A stretch of DNA of 64,000 nt from an uncultured Clostridia bacterium (GTDB lineage: Bacteria; Bacillota; Clostridia; TANB77; CAG-508): positions 60,310-124,309 of the forward strand of contig CAKPSH010000002.1 of NCBI GenBank assembly GCA_934183325.1. The letters run 5' to 3'. Of this stretch, positions 19,829 to 29,436 are shown one piece after another. The translations under genes were made by a program, and so were the position numbers. A model generated the notes under the pieces. That model made no database searches. It had not been told where the DNA came from and saw only the letters and a list, made by a program, of their open reading frames with translations. Position 1 is the first letter of the stretch. Each line of letters starts with the position of its first letter.

Positions 19829-20599
19829 CTACAAATAAAGTCTAGTAATTTTATTAACTTGACATGTTTCGTCATCAATGTCGAAAATACAACCATTAAA
19901 TATGCATTCTCCTGTTGCCATTTTATATCTTTCAGGTAATGTTGTTACAAATCTCTTTAATGATGCATTAATATCCATTCCTATTACAGAATTTTTTGGT
20001 CCTGTCATTCCTATATCTGTTATGTAGGCTGTTCCTTCTGGCAATATTCTATCATCAGCAGTTTGTACATGTGTATGTGTTCCATAAACAATTGTTGCTA
20101 TTCCATCTAAGTAATTTCCCATAGCAATTTTTTCTGCTGTTGCTTCTGCATGAAAATCCACTACAATAATATCTACTTCTTTTTTTAGTTCTTCTGCTAT
20201 GTTTTTTCCAATTATAAATGGATTTTCTGTTGCAATTCCCATTTCAGTTCTTCCAATTAAATTTATAACCGCTATTTTTTTACTCTTGCATTTGCATACT
20301 ACATATCCTTTTCCTGGTACACCCTCTGGATAATTTGCTGGTCTTATTAATTTTTCATTATCTATAAAATTAAATATATCTTTTTTTGCCCAAGTATGGT
20401 TTCCCATAGTTACAACATTTGCCCCCATACTTATAATTGTATTAAAATTCTTTAAAGTAATTCCCATGCCTTCTGCAACATTTTCACCATTTACAATTAT
20501 AAAATCAATATTTTCTTCCTTTCTAATTTTTTCTATTGTTTCTCTAGCTTTGTTTAATCCTATCTCGCCAATTAAATCACCAACTGATAAAATCTTCAT
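19829..20599 (-). CDS. ymdB: YmdB-family metallophosphoesterase
   Basis: 256 residues. Metal ligands of the family are visible: GDLIGEIG (Asp8), NGENVAEGMG (Glu39/Asn), TMGNHTWAKKD (Asn/His), VDFHAEATAEK and YGTHTHVQTADDRIL. YmdB is a cyclic-nucleotide phosphodiesterase/RNase Y-linked regulator in B. subtilis. It lies directly downstream of rny, the same order as in Bacillus, though a terminator-like stem separates them. Confidence 0.95.
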   Translation of the reverse strand: MKILSVGDLIGEIGLNKARETIEKIRKEENIDFIIVNGENVAEGMGITLKNFNTIISMGANVVTMGNHTWAKKDIFNFIDNEKLIRPANYPEGVPGKGYVVCKCKSKKIAVINLIGRTEMGIATENPFIIGKNIAEELKKEVDIIVVDFHAEATAEKIAMGNYLDGIATIVYGTHTHVQTADDRILPEGTAYITDIGMTGPKNSVIGMDINASLKRFVTTLPERYKMATGECIFNGCIFDIDDETCQVNKITRLYL

Positions 20600-20655
20600 T
20601 ATACAAAACCTTTCCTTTCTAATTTATAATAATCCATTGTATTATACAACAAAAC

Positions 20656-20695
20656 AAAATAAAAAGAAAGGTCTAGCGACCTTTCTTTTTATTTT
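20656..20695 (-). terminator. Terminator overlapping the rny stop codon
   Basis: GACCTTTCTTTTTATTTT pairs with AAAATAAAAAGAAAGGTC around TAGC. The rny stop codon (20691-20689) sits inside the stem. Read-through would reach ymdB. Confidence 0.85.
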
Positions 20696-22233
20696 GCATA
20701 TTCTATTGCTCTAGCTTCTCTTATTACATTAACCTTGATTTGTCCTGGATATTCCATTTCATTTTCTACACGTTTTGCAATTTCTCGAGCCATTAATGTC
20801 ATTTCAGCTTCTGAAACTTTTTCTGGTTTTACAATAATTCTTACTTCACGACCAGCTTGAATTGCATAAGATTTGTCAACTCCATCAAATGAGTCAGCAA
20901 TTTCTTCTAGTTTTTCAAGTCTTTTTATGTATGCTTCCAATGTCTCACGTCTAGCACCTGGTCTTGATGCAGAAATAGCATCAGCTGCTTGAATTAATAC
21001 GGCTTCTAATGTTTGAGGTTCTACATCTCCATGATGAGCTTGTACTGCGTTTATTATTAATTCGTTTTCTTTAAACTTCTTTAAGATTTCAACCCCTATT
21101 TCAACGTGTGTTCCTTCCATATCATGGTCTAAGGCTTTTCCAATATCATGAAGAAGTCCTGCTCTTGCAGCACGTTTTGCATCTAATCCAAGTTCTTCTG
21201 CCATAATTCTAGCCAAATTAGATACTTCTATAGAGTGATTTAATACATTTTGTCCATAACTTGTTCTATATTTTAATTTACCAATAAGTTTTATAATCTC
21301 TGGATTTAGCCCTATTACACCTGTTTCAAGGCTTGCTCTTTCTCCTTCAGATTTTATTGTAGCTGCAACTTCTTCTTTTGCTTTTTCAACTGCTTCTTCA
21401 ATCTTAGCTGGATGAATTCTTCCATCTTCAATTAGTTTTTCCAATGCAATTTTAGCTACCTCTCTTCTTAATGGATCAAACCCTGAAATAACCACAGCTT
21501 CTGGTGTATCATCAATAATTAAATCGATTCCAGTTAATGTTTCAAGAGTTCTAATATTTCTTCCTTCACGTCCAATTATTCTTCCTTTCATTTCGTCATT
21601 TGGAAGAGATACAATAGAAACTGTTGTTTCTGCTGTATGATCTGCTGCACACTTTTGAATAGTATATGTTAGAACTTCTCTTGCATTTTTTAAGGCATCT
21701 TCCTTTGCTTGTGCTTCAGCTTCTCTTACTAAATTTGCTTTTTCCATTGTTAACTCCTGATCTAACTCAGATAATAGCATTGATTTTGCATCTTCTTCTG
21801 AAAGATTAGCTACTCTTTGAAGTTCTGCTCTTTTTTCTGATTCTAAAGCTTCAACTTCTCCTCTTTTTTGTTCTAATTCAAGAGTTTTTCTTTCTAATTC
21901 TCTTTCTTTGTGTTCAAAGTTTTCATTTCTCTTTTCTAAATTTTCTTCTCTTTTAGTAATTCTAGCTTCCTTAGCGTTTAAATCGCCTGTTCTTTCTCTA
22001 ATCTCTTTTTCTAAGTCTTCTTTACCACGAATTATTTCTTCTCTTGCTTTGAAGACTTCTTCCTTCTTTATTCCTTCGGCTTCTTTTTTAGCATTTTCTA
22101 TGATTCTGTTTGCTTCTCCTTCTGCTCCATGAATTTTTGTTTCTGCTATTTTTTTTCTAATTAATACTCCAATTGGAATGAAAATTATAGCTGAGATTAA
22201 AAGAGTGGCGATTATGGCAATTATTATTTCCAT
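20689..22233 (-). CDS. rny: Ribonuclease Y
   Basis: 514 residues, the usual length. There is an N-terminal membrane helix ([20 protein letters not shown]), a long coiled coil (about 35-190), a KH domain with [15 protein letters not shown], and an HD domain with [17 protein letters not shown], ending [16 protein letters not shown]. It is a membrane-anchored endoribonuclease that starts mRNA decay. It pairs with ymdB downstream. Confidence 0.97.
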   Translation of the reverse strand: MEIIIAIIATLLISAIIFIPIGVLIRKKIAETKIHGAEGEANRIIENAKKEAEGIKKEEVFKAREEIIRGKEDLEKEIRERTGDLNAKEARITKREENLEKRNENFEHKERELERKTLELEQKRGEVEALESEKRAELQRVANLSEEDAKSMLLSELDQELTMEKANLVREAEAQAKEDALKNAREVLTYTIQKCAADHTAETTVSIVSLPNDEMKGRIIGREGRNIRTLETLTGIDLIIDDTPEAVVISGFDPLRREVAKIALEKLIEDGRIHPAKIEEAVEKAKEEVAATIKSEGERASLETGVIGLNPEIIKLIGKLKYRTSYGQNVLNHSIEVSNLARIMAEELGLDAKRAARAGLLHDIGKALDHDMEGTHVEIGVEILKKFKENELIINAVQAHHGDVEPQTLEAVLIQAADAISASRPGARRETLEAYIKRLEKLEEIADSFDGVDKSYAIQAGREVRIIVKPEKVSEAEMTLMAREIAKRVENEMEYPGQIKVNVIREARAIEYAK

Positions 22234-22444
22234 ATCAATTCCTCTTTCCTATTAAATTTTCAATGTTCAGATAATATATATAACTAATATTTTTTTAGAA
22301 TATATTTTAACTTACTATATTATTTTATATGTAATCTTTCACTCTGTCAAGCATTTTCTCCTTTATTATGTAGATTTATTACAAAATATAAGAATAATGC
22401 TTCTTAAGCATTTTTATTATTTTATAGCTAACTTTCATAAAATA

Positions 22445-22486
22445 AAAAATACCGTAGTCAGAGAACTCCCTAACTACGGTATTTTT
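22445..22486 (-). terminator. Terminator of the 240-residue GC-rich gene
   Basis: AAAAATACCGTAGT pairs perfectly with ACTACGGTATTTTT (14 bp) around a 14-nt loop, 27 nt after the stop codon of the minus-strand gene. Confidence 0.85.
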
Positions 22487-22512
22487 AGAACAGAAGTCAA
22501 TCAATCTGGCAT

Positions 22513-23235
22513 TTAGACGGCATTACCATACTGATCATACCAGGTGTAGATTTTTCCCTCATCCTTGAATGCCAACCGCGCTCCATAGGTTGGCAGAAGT
22601 GCTTTCCTGGTTGCGAACCAATATCCGTACCAGGCTCGCTCCGTTTGAGGCAGAGCCGTGTACAACGCTCCCTTGATAGGAATTCCTCCCTTCGGCAGAA
22701 TAACTTCACGTCCGTCAGGATCCATGGTTTTTACCAACTCCTCATCATTTTCGTAGCCCAATGCAATGTACTGCACCTGGCTCGAAATAGAATCCATCAA
22801 CTGGAGTTTTTCCTGAAGTTCTTTAAAGAATTCCTGTTCCCAAGGGCCTTTAGCTACTTTCTGAGCAACCCGAACCTTTTCAAGCAGTCTTTCTTTCTCC
22901 TGCTTCACATCAAGATTTGTGTTCCACAGGGGAAAGCTGACCAATAATGCCTGAATTTTTGTCTTGACCCCCTTTTCCAAGTCAATGTGCTGGAGCTGGT
23001 TCAAGAGCTTCTCAGTCTCTTCGGAAAGCTCATCAATTACAGCATCAAACTGCTGCGAAATCCGAGTATTGTCTTCCGTCAAATCAGGGAGTTGCTCTCG
23101 CTCATATGCCCGGTGGCCATACATCTCACCTGCCACCAAAACCATGTAAAGCCAGCTACCACTGATGAGGCAAGTCCTCTTTTCCTTAACCTCATTATAA
23201 ATGCCTTTTACCTTTTTCGTAATTGCCTTTTCCAT
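22513..23235 (-). CDS. GC-rich orphan gene, 240-residue protein of unknown function
   Basis: ATG at 23235 with AAAGGAAG upstream. No domain recognised. Residues about 70-170 are highly charged and probably helical (ELSEETEKLLNQLQHIDLEK); the end is aromatic-rich (ERAWYGYWFATRKALL and YTWYDQYGNAV). Codon use is near 50% G+C against under 30% around it, with at least four in-frame CGG codons (23110, 23062, 22870, 22576, plus-strand starts) read as Arg in an uninterrupted frame. It has a consensus promoter and a strong terminator and is monocistronic. Probably horizontally acquired. Confidence 0.7.
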   Translation of the reverse strand: MEKAITKKVKGIYNEVKEKRTCLISGSWLYMVLVAGEMYGHRAYEREQLPDLTEDNTRISQQFDAVIDELSEETEKLLNQLQHIDLEKGVKTKIQALLVSFPLWNTNLDVKQEKERLLEKVRVAQKVAKGPWEQEFFKELQEKLQLMDSISSQVQYIALGYENDEELVKTMDPDGREVILPKGGIPIKGALYTALPQTERAWYGYWFATRKALLPTYGARLAFKDEGKIYTWYDQYGNAV

Positions 23236-23282
23236 TTTGTGTGCTTCCTTTCTGTTTGGGCCTTTAGCCTTTTATAACTTAT

Positions 23283-23311
23283 ATTATAACATTTTTGACA
23301 ATTTTTTGCAA
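23283..23311 (-). promoter_or_regulatory. Promoter of the 240-residue GC-rich gene
   Basis: TTGCAA (23311-23306), 17 nt, TATAAT (23288-23283) on the minus strand. It overlaps the start of the gap after the radical-SAM gene. Confidence 0.7.
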
Positions 23312-23313
23312 AT

Positions 23314-24192
23314 TTATATATTCCACACAGGTACATATTCTTCTTCATGTTCACCTAATTCTTGAATAAATCCATTCTTTAAGTCAAGTTTATATAAATA
23401 ATTCTCTACTTCTGCGTATTCTTCTTTTGTTAATTTTCTATTTAGATCTGTTGTTTTAGCATTGTATGTTGGAAAATATTGTGCCATTACGCTTACATTA
23501 ACTTTATCTCCAAAATTCTTTTTTATCCAATTTAATACTCGTTTAGAGTTTTCTATATGATTTGGTAATACTAAATGTCTTATCATTACACCTTTTTGTA
23601 TCATTCCATCTTCATCGTACTTTAACTCTCCAACTTGTCTATACATTTCTTTTATTGCACTTGTAGCTATTTCAAAGTAATTGTTTACTTTTGAATAGCT
23701 TACTCCTAATTCATCATAATAGTATTTTAAATCTGGTAGATATACGTCAATATATCCTTCTAATTTTTTTAAAGTTTCTACTTTTTCATATCCATTTGAA
23801 TTGTATATAATAGGTATTTTTAATCCATTTTCTTTTGCAATCTTTATTGCATCAATTATTTGATATGTATATATCGTTGGTGATACTAGATTTATATTAT
23901 GAGCATTGTTTTCATTTTGTTGTTTTAAAAATATATTAGCTAATTCATTTATTGTTATTTCTCTTCCTTTATTTAATTGACTTATTTCATAGTTTTGACA
24001 AAATACACAATTCAAATTACAATTTGAGAAAAATACAGTTCCCGAACCATTTTCTCCACTTATGCAAGGTTCTTCAAATTTATGTAAAGAATATAGTGCA
24101 ATTTTCACTTTATCACTTGCTTTGCATCTTCCTGCTTGTACACTTCTATCTATATTGCAATTATGTGGACAGGTATTACATTTTTCACTCAT
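23314..24192 (-). CDS. Radical SAM protein, PflA-like (COG1313)
   Basis: 292 residues from the ATG at 24192 (MSEKCNTCPHNCNID). The 4Fe-4S radical-SAM motif CNLNCVFCQNYEIS is present, with an extra N-terminal cysteine set (CNTCPHNC, GRCKAS) and the GSGTVFFS lead-in typical of 'putative pyruvate formate-lyase activating enzyme' proteins. Partner and substrate are unknown, and no glycyl-radical enzyme gene is nearby. The end PVWNI matches the family. Confidence 0.85.
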   Translation of the reverse strand: MSEKCNTCPHNCNIDRSVQAGRCKASDKVKIALYSLHKFEEPCISGENGSGTVFFSNCNLNCVFCQNYEISQLNKGREITINELANIFLKQQNENNAHNINLVSPTIYTYQIIDAIKIAKENGLKIPIIYNSNGYEKVETLKKLEGYIDVYLPDLKYYYDELGVSYSKVNNYFEIATSAIKEMYRQVGELKYDEDGMIQKGVMIRHLVLPNHIENSKRVLNWIKKNFGDKVNVSVMAQYFPTYNAKTTDLNRKLTKEEYAEVENYLYKLDLKNGFIQELGEHEEEYVPVWNI

Positions 24193-24293
24193 TTTTATCA
24201 CTCATTTCTTTTATAATAAAACCATATATAATTAGTTTACAAGTTTCAAATTAATTATATATAGTTTTACTTTTTATTTTCCATAATCATATT

Positions 24294-24333
24294 ATAAGGA
24301 AACTCACTATTTCATAGATAATTTCGTAAGAAT
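24294..24333. repeat. 38-nt palindromic repeat, copy 1 (degenerate)
   Basis: AAGGAAACTCACTATTTCATAG followed by a diverged right arm. It matches the copies at 26155-26199 and 27418-27460 and directly abuts the larger repeat beginning at 24331. The surrounding 24202-24293 shows nothing else. Confidence 0.75.
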
Positions 24334-24476
24334 AGAACAAAAGCGGACATTAATAACATTTTTTCTAATCAAAACATTTTTAAGTCCGCGTCTTTGTTCA
24401 CACGCCAAAATTACATAGTAATTTTGTGTGCAACATATTTATATACTAGAAAGTTCAAAGAACTTTCTAGTATATA
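24331..24476. repeat. 146-nt triple-hairpin repeat, copy A
   Basis: Three consecutive stem-loops: GAACAAAAGCGGAC with GTCCGCGTCTTTGTTC; CACACGCCAAAATTAC with GTAATTTTGTGTG; TATATACTAGAAAGTTC with GAACTTTCTAGTATATA. It is highly similar (my alignment suggests well over 80%) to 34707-34853. It sits directly beyond the terminator of rpsF-ssb-rpsR. Confidence 0.85.
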
Positions 24477-24500
24477 AAAAAGACCCTTAAAGGTCTTTTT
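24477..24500 (-). terminator. Terminator of rpsF-ssb-rpsR
   Basis: AAAAAGACC and GGTCTTTTT around a short loop, directly after rpsR on the minus strand. Confidence 0.85.
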
Positions 24501-24503
24501 ATA

Positions 24504-24782
24504 TTAGTTTTGTGAATAAGGTAATAGAGCTATTTGTCTACATCTCTTAACAGCTAATGTTATATCTCTTTGATGTTTTGCACAACATCCTGTAGCTCTT
24601 CTTGGTAAGATTTTACCTTTTTCATTGATGAATTTTCTTAATTGTTCTGGATTTTTGTAATCTAAAACAAAATTTTTATCACTACAAAGTACACATACTT
24701 TCTTTCTCATTTTTCTGAACTTTGGATTGAAATCATCATCATTATTGTTATTATTTCTTCTATTATTTCTCTTGTCTGCCAT
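24504..24782 (-). CDS. rpsR: Ribosomal protein bS18
   Basis: 92 residues. It has the typical [20 protein letters not shown] and [18 protein letters not shown] core. The N-terminal ~25 residues are an Asn/Arg/Asp-rich extension ([12 protein letters not shown]), longer than in most bacteria. The KVCVLC and GCCAKH cysteines make this a zinc-binding C+ form. It is the third gene of the rpsF-ssb-rpsR operon. Confidence 0.97.
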   Translation of the reverse strand: MADKRNNRRNNNNNDDDFNPKFRKMRKKVCVLCSDKNFVLDYKNPEQLRKFINEKGKILPRRATGCCAKHQRDITLAVKRCRQIALLPYSQN

Positions 24783-24803
24783 TATTTTTCCCCCCTATCA
24801 ATA

Positions 24804-25229
24804 TTAAAATGGTAAATCATCACTAGGTGTTACTTCAAAATCAGGATTTGGGTTTGCAGCTACATTTCCGAATGTGTTTTCGAAATTTGCACTTGAACCA
24901 TCTGAATCTCTTTTTCCATCAGCAAAATATGCTTCTTCAGCGACAACTTCTGTTATGTAGTGTTTTTGTCCTTGGTCATCATCCCAAGTTCTAGTTTGAA
25001 TTCTTCCAATTATTCCTACTTGTTGTCCCTTTTTGAAATATTTACTACAAAATTCTGCTAGTTTACTCCAAGCAACTATATTAATAAAATCCGCTTGTCT
25101 TTCTTCTCCTTGTCTTGTAAATCTTCTATTTACAGCTAAGCTAAAACTTGCTACCATAGTATTATTTGTTTGAGTATATCTAACTTCTGGATCTCTTGTT
25201 AATCTTCCCATTAAGATTACTTTGTTCAT
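24804..25229 (-). CDS. ssb: Single-stranded DNA-binding protein
   Basis: 141 residues. An OB-fold starting MNKVILMGRLTRDPEVRYTQ and the acidic tail ending DDLPF, which docks repair and replication partners. It is encoded between rpsF and rpsR, the standard Firmicutes order. Confidence 0.97.
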   Translation of the reverse strand: MNKVILMGRLTRDPEVRYTQTNNTMVASFSLAVNRRFTRQGEERQADFINIVAWSKLAEFCSKYFKKGQQVGIIGRIQTRTWDDDQGQKHYITEVVAEEAYFADGKRDSDGSSANFENTFGNVAANPNPDFEVTPSDDLPF

Positions 25230-25273
25230 ATTTTTTCCTTCTTTCTACTTTGATTTAGCCCCTAGTTATTTTA

Positions 25274-25555
25274 TTAATCTTTTCTAATTGTTATGAATTT
25301 TATGATTTCGTCTGTTATTCTGTAATTTCTTTCTAATTCAGCTATTAATTCTGGTTTAGCTTCGAAAGTAAATACTACATAATAACCTTCTGTATTCTTT
25401 CCGATGTCATAAGCTAATTTTCTTCTTCCCATTTCTTGAACATCTTCAACTTTACCTGCATTATTAATCAATTCTGAGAATCTAGCTATTAAAGCTTTTA
25501 TACCTTCTTCAGTAACATCTTGACCAATAATGATAACACTCTCGTATTTATTCAT
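25274..25555 (-). CDS. rpsF: Ribosomal protein bS6
   Basis: 93 residues with MNKYESVIIIGQD, MGRRKLAYDIGKNTEGYYV and RNYRITDEIIKFI. First gene of the operon, with a strong AAAGGAGGTGA site and a consensus promoter. The 5' leader holds two small stem-loops (CACAATTTTATTGTG at 25586-25600, and GAGAAA/TTTCTC around 25600-25626) and could carry an S6:S18-type autoregulatory site; I cannot confirm the motif. Confidence 0.97.
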   Translation of the reverse strand: MNKYESVIIIGQDVTEEGIKALIARFSELINNAGKVEDVQEMGRRKLAYDIGKNTEGYYVVFTFEAKPELIAELERNYRITDEIIKFITIRKD

Positions 25556-25642
25556 TATCTTTCACCTCCTTTTGGATATTTATCCCACAATTTTATTGTG
25601 AGAAAGGCTGAAAAAAGACTTTTCTCTTTTCAAACAGATTAG

Positions 25643-25671
25643 ATTGTAACATATTTTTTCCAGATTATCAA
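25643..25671 (-). promoter_or_regulatory. Promoter of rpsF-ssb-rpsR
   Basis: TTGATA (25671-25666), 17 nt, TACAAT (25648-25643) on the minus strand, giving a leader of about 80 nt before rpsF. Confidence 0.75.
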
Positions 25672-25709
25672 GTGTTTTTTAGATTTTCATCTAATTATAT
25701 TTATACAAA

Positions 25710-25738
25710 TTGATTTTTACATAAAAAATTGATATAAT
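25710..25738 (+). promoter_or_regulatory. Promoter of the 99-residue orphan gene
   Basis: TTGATT (25710-25715), 17 nt, TATAAT (25733-25738), 35 nt before the start codon. Confidence 0.7.
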
Positions 25739-25773
25739 GATTGTAATAAAATATCCAAAGGAGGATAAACACT

Positions 25774-26073
25774 ATGTCCAGAATTGTTGGCATTTTCTTC
25801 AGAGGCAAAGAGCACATGGCAAAACTCTCTACTGATGGACATCATGAAGTAGCGATAAAAATTTGCCATCAGTGCAATTTGGATTATGAAAAGAATGACC
25901 CCGTTGATTTCCTGATTAGCAAAGGAGCAATCAAGTTGGGAAATCGTTACGGCAACAGCCAAATCCTTGTGTTCAAAGGCAGTTTATTGGATAATGATAC
26001 TGCTAATGAGGTATTGAGATATGCTGATAAAGGCTGGGAATTGATAGATTTAGATCTATCTATTAACTGGTAA
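25774..26073 (+). CDS. Orphan small protein of 99 residues, unknown function
   Basis: A strong AAAGGAGG site precedes the ATG. The protein is soluble, with two cysteines (KICHQCNL) and a C-terminal half (FKGSLLDNDTANEVLRYADK, then GWELIDLD) that faintly resembles the 'GWEL' ending of small DUF4177-like proteins. No firm family. G+C is intermediate, above its neighbours, but I found no in-frame CGG. Monocistronic, with its own promoter and terminator. Confidence 0.65.
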   Translation: MSRIVGIFFRGKEHMAKLSTDGHHEVAIKICHQCNLDYEKNDPVDFLISKGAIKLGNRYGNSQILVFKGSLLDNDTANEVLRYADKGWELIDLDLSINW

Positions 26074-26103
26074 AATTGTGGTAGTTTTACTCAATTAATC
26101 CAG

Positions 26104-26153
26104 AGTGACAAAGAGTATTTGCATTATGTAGATGCTCTCTGTCACTTTTTTTA
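26104..26153 (+). terminator. Terminator of the 99-residue gene
   Basis: AGTGACAAAGAG pairs with CTCTCTGTCACT (one bulge), followed by TTTTTTTAT. Confidence 0.85.
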
Positions 26154-26154
26154 T

Positions 26155-26199
26155 ATTCTAAGGAAAGTCATCTATGAAATAGTGAGTTTCCTTAGAATA
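26155..26199. repeat. 38-nt palindromic repeat, copy 2
   Basis: CTAAGGAAAGTCATCTATGA through GTTTCCTTAG. It is the reverse complement of copy 3 (27418-27460) with about one difference over 38 nt, and its own ends form CTAAGGAAA/TTTCCTTAG. Confidence 0.85.
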
Positions 26200-26328
26200 T
26201 GTTATTTTTGTTTTTTATATTAAAAAATCAAATAATAATTTCTACTTATTCATATTCTCTCCAAACTTATCTCTTGATTATATTTATCTAATATTATATA
26301 ATACATTTTATTGAAAGGATTGAAATAT

Positions 26329-27387
26329 ATGATTAATAGAAAAGATACAAAACAAATTAAAGTTGGAAATGTATTAATTGGTGGTAATAATAATGTTGTA
26401 ATACAATCAATGACTAATACAAAAACTAAAGATGTTGAAAACACAGTAAAGCAAATTTTCGAATTAGAAAAAGCTGGTTGTGAAATTATTAGAGTTGCTT
26501 GTTTGGATATGGAAGATGCAAAAGCAATAAAAGATATAAAATCAAGAATTCATATTCCTATTGTTGCTGATATTCATTTTGATTATAAATTAGCATTGGA
26601 AGCAATTAAAAGTGGTGTTGATAAACTTAGAATAAACCCTGGTAATATAGGCTCTATAGATTGTGTAAAAGAAGTTGTAAAAGCATGCAAAGAAAAAAAT
26701 ATTCCTATTAGAATAGGTGTAAACGGTGGTTCTCTTGAAAAAGATTTACTCGAAAAATACGGAAAACCTACTGCAAAAGCAATGGTTGAAAGTGCTAAAA
26801 GACATGTAGATATATTAGAAAGTTTAGATTTTTATGACATCTGTATATCTCTTAAAGCTTCAAGCTTAGACTTATGTTTGGAAGCTTACGAGGAAGCTGC
26901 TCGTACATTTAAATATCCTCTACATTTAGGAATAACAGAAGCTGGTACTGCTTTTTCTGGTACTATAAAATCAAGCATTGGTTTAGGTACATTATTAAGA
27001 GAAAATATTGGTAATACCATAAGAGTTTCTTTATCAGATGATCCTGTTTATGAAGTTAAAGTAGCTAAAGAAATTTTAAAAGATTGTAATTTGTTAAAAA
27101 ATTCGCCAACTTTAGTTTCTTGCCCTACTTGTGGAAGAACTCAAATTGATTTGATTCCTATTGCTAAAGAAATGGAAGACTTCTTACAGACTCTTAACGC
27201 TGATATAACTGTTGCTGTAATGGGATGTGCTGTTAATGGTCCTGGTGAAGCTCGTGAAGCAGATATTGGTATTGCTGGTGGAAAAGGCGAAGCTGTTCTA
27301 TTCAAAAAAGGTCAAGTAATTAGGAAAATACCTCAGGAAAAAATAGTTGAGGAATTAAAACAAGAAATATTAAATATGATTAAATAA
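26329..27387 (+). CDS. ispG: 4-hydroxy-3-methylbut-2-enyl diphosphate synthase (IspG/GcpE)
   Basis: 352 residues from the ATG at 26329 (AAAGGA 9 nt upstream; the TTG at 26311 lies before the ribosome site). Conserved blocks are [35 protein letters not shown], and the Fe-S region [11 protein letters not shown] with [14 protein letters not shown]. It catalyses the penultimate step of the MEP isoprenoid pathway. It is a single gene flanked by inverted copies of the 38-nt repeat. Confidence 0.97.
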   Translation: MINRKDTKQIKVGNVLIGGNNNVVIQSMTNTKTKDVENTVKQIFELEKAGCEIIRVACLDMEDAKAIKDIKSRIHIPIVADIHFDYKLALEAIKSGVDKLRINPGNIGSIDCVKEVVKACKEKNIPIRIGVNGGSLEKDLLEKYGKPTAKAMVESAKRHVDILESLDFYDICISLKASSLDLCLEAYEEAARTFKYPLHLGITEAGTAFSGTIKSSIGLGTLLRENIGNTIRVSLSDDPVYEVKVAKEILKDCNLLKNSPTLVSCPTCGRTQIDLIPIAKEMEDFLQTLNADITVAVMGCAVNGPGEAREADIGIAGGKGEAVLFKKGQVIRKIPQEKIVEELKQEILNMIK

Positions 27388-27417
27388 AGATTTTTTTATA
27401 AAAAAAAGAATAACATT

Positions 27418-27460
27418 TTCTAAGGAAACTCACTATTTCATAGATGACTTTCCTAAGAAT
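27418..27460. repeat. 38-nt palindromic repeat, copy 3
   Basis: CTAAGGAAACTCACTATTTC through GACTTTCCTAAG, in inverted orientation to copy 2. Together they bracket ispG. Confidence 0.85.
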
Positions 27461-27462
27461 AT

Positions 27463-27513
27463 AAAAAATAAAGTGCATAAGTTAAATATTAAACTTATGC
27501 ACTTTATTTTTTA
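27463..27513. terminator. Bidirectional terminator between ispG and mutL
   Basis: AAATAAAGTGCATAAGTT pairs with AACTTATGCACTTTATTT around AAATATTA, with A- and T-tracts on both sides. The stretch from here to 27638 shows nothing further. Confidence 0.9.
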
Positions 27514-27638
27514 TTAATTTTAATTTTTTCTATTTACCCTTATATATTTTACAGTCTTAAAAAGTTTTTATAATTCCACACCTTTTCATCATTCTTGTTC
27601 CTCTTTAATAATACCTTTTAATGTTTAACTATCTATTT

Positions 27639-29348
27639 TTATCCTTCTCCAAATTTTTTCATTAATTCTTCTTTATTTATTTTTATAGTTGTTGGTCTTC
27701 CATGAGGACAAGTATATGGATTTTTTAATTTTAACAATCCTTGAATTAAACTATCTACTTCTTCTTTTGTTAAATCCATATTAGCCTTTACAGCAGCCTT
27801 ACAAGCAACTGTTGCAATAAATCTATCCTCTACATCTTTTGAGTTACTTCTTTCATTTGTAATCATTTCGTCTAATACATCTAAGAAAATATTTCTGTTT
27901 CCCATTCTGTAACTTAAATCTGGTCTTCCCATTATTTTCACAGTATTTTCCCCAAATAGTTCTATATCAAATCCTGATTTAGTAAAAAGCTCAAAATGTT
28001 CTTTAACAAACTCCATTTCCTTATGCGTTAAATCCACTACTTCTGGTACTAATAACATTTGTGTATTATTTGCCTTTGTATATTTATAATTTTCTTTTAT
28101 CTTTTCATATAAGATTCTCTCGTGTGCAGCATGTTGGTCAATTAAATATATATCATCACCAATTTGGGCTGTTATAAATGTCTTAAATGATATTCCTAAA
28201 TATTTATAATTTATTTTTCTTTCTTGCTCTCTTTCAATTAACTCTGGTGCTTCTTGTACTTCTACTTTTTCATTTTTTACAAAATTATTTGTATAATAAT
28301 TATATTCACTATTAATATAATCTTTTTTCTCTTGCTCAATTTCTTTATTTCCCATAAATTCTTTATTAAGCATTGCATTCTTCATTGCCCTGTATAACAC
28401 TCTATACATTTGTTCATCATTTTTAAATCTAACTTCTGTTTTAGTTGGGTGGACATTTACATCATACATATTAGCTGGTGCTTCAATATTTAATATAAAA
28501 AATCCATATTTTCCGATTCCAATTCCAGCTTTAAAAGCTTCATCTGCACTATTTAACAATGTTTTATTTTTTATGTTTCTTTTATTCAAAAATATTATCT
28601 GATCTTTTCTACTATCTCTTGCTACTAGTGTATTTCCAACAACTCCTGTAATTTTAATATTTTCTTCTTGATAATTTACATCTACTAAATTTTCACTTAT
28701 CTCTTTTCCATAGATTAAAAATATTAAATCTTGCATTTTTCCTGATCCATTTGATTTAAATACCGCTTTTCCATCATTTATTAATTTAATTGCAACATCT
28801 AAATTTGCCATTGCTATATTAATTACCATTTCTTTTATATATCTAAATTCTGTTGCATCTTGTTTTAAAAATTTGTATCTAACAGGAGTATTAAAAAATA
28901 AGTTCTCTACAATTATTGTTGTTCCTTTTTGTGCTGCAACTTCTTCAATGCTTAGAATATCTCCCGCTTCTGCTATCATTTTAGTTCCATTGTCGGCATC
29001 TTCAGTTTTCGTGAGTATTGTCATTCTAGAAATTGCTGTAATACTTGCCAATGCTTCTCCTCTAAACCCCATTGTATATGTATGTTCCAAATCTTCAACT
29101 TTTCTGATCTTAGATGTTGCATGGCGTTCTAGTGCAATCGCCATATCATCTCTTTCTATTCCTTTGCCATTGTCTGTAATTCTAATATAAGTTTTTCCAC
29201 CTTTTTTTATCTCAACTTCTATATTTTTAGCTCCAGCATCAATAGAATTTTCTACTAATTCCTTTACTACACTTGCAGGTCTTTCAATAACTTCCCCTGC
29301 TGCTATTTTGTTTATTGTTAAATCATCTAATAATACAATATTCCCCAT
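27639..29348 (-). CDS. mutL: DNA mismatch repair protein MutL
   Basis: 569 residues from the ATG at 29348 (GGAG 6 nt upstream; the earlier frame is leader). The GHKL ATPase motifs are NKIAAGEVIERPASVVKELV, DNGKGI and GFRGEALASI. The C-terminal endonuclease motif DQHAAHERILYE (DQHA-X2-E-X4-E) and CPHGRPT metal motif are intact, so it should be a nicking MutL. mutS is not adjacent. Confidence 0.97.
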   Translation of the reverse strand: MGNIVLLDDLTINKIAAGEVIERPASVVKELVENSIDAGAKNIEVEIKKGGKTYIRITDNGKGIERDDMAIALERHATSKIRKVEDLEHTYTMGFRGEALASITAISRMTILTKTEDADNGTKMIAEAGDILSIEEVAAQKGTTIIVENLFFNTPVRYKFLKQDATEFRYIKEMVINIAMANLDVAIKLINDGKAVFKSNGSGKMQDLIFLIYGKEISENLVDVNYQEENIKITGVVGNTLVARDSRKDQIIFLNKRNIKNKTLLNSADEAFKAGIGIGKYGFFILNIEAPANMYDVNVHPTKTEVRFKNDEQMYRVLYRAMKNAMLNKEFMGNKEIEQEKKDYINSEYNYYTNNFVKNEKVEVQEAPELIEREQERKINYKYLGISFKTFITAQIGDDIYLIDQHAAHERILYEKIKENYKYTKANNTQMLLVPEVVDLTHKEMEFVKEHFELFTKSGFDIELFGENTVKIMGRPDLSYRMGNRNIFLDVLDEMITNERSNSKDVEDRFIATVACKAAVKANMDLTKEEVDSLIQGLLKLKNPYTCPHGRPTTIKINKEELMKKFGEG

Positions 29349-29402
29349 CTTTTTCTCCATCTTTCTAGTTGCTATTATAATAATATTATATAAAAAAATC
29401 AA

Positions 29403-29431
29403 TAGAGCCGGAGTTTAATTTCTCCGGTTCC
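29403..29431 (-). terminator. Terminator between spoVT and mutL
   Basis: ACCGGAG and CTCCGGC stem on the minus strand, with TTGATTTTTTTATAT after it. Confidence 0.7.
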
Positions 29432-29436
29432 CGTTT

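Noticed and set aside
25556..25642. A confirmed S6:S18 autoregulatory leader
   Set aside because: Small stem-loops exist, but I could not match the defining bulge motif, so it is mentioned only in the rpsF entry.
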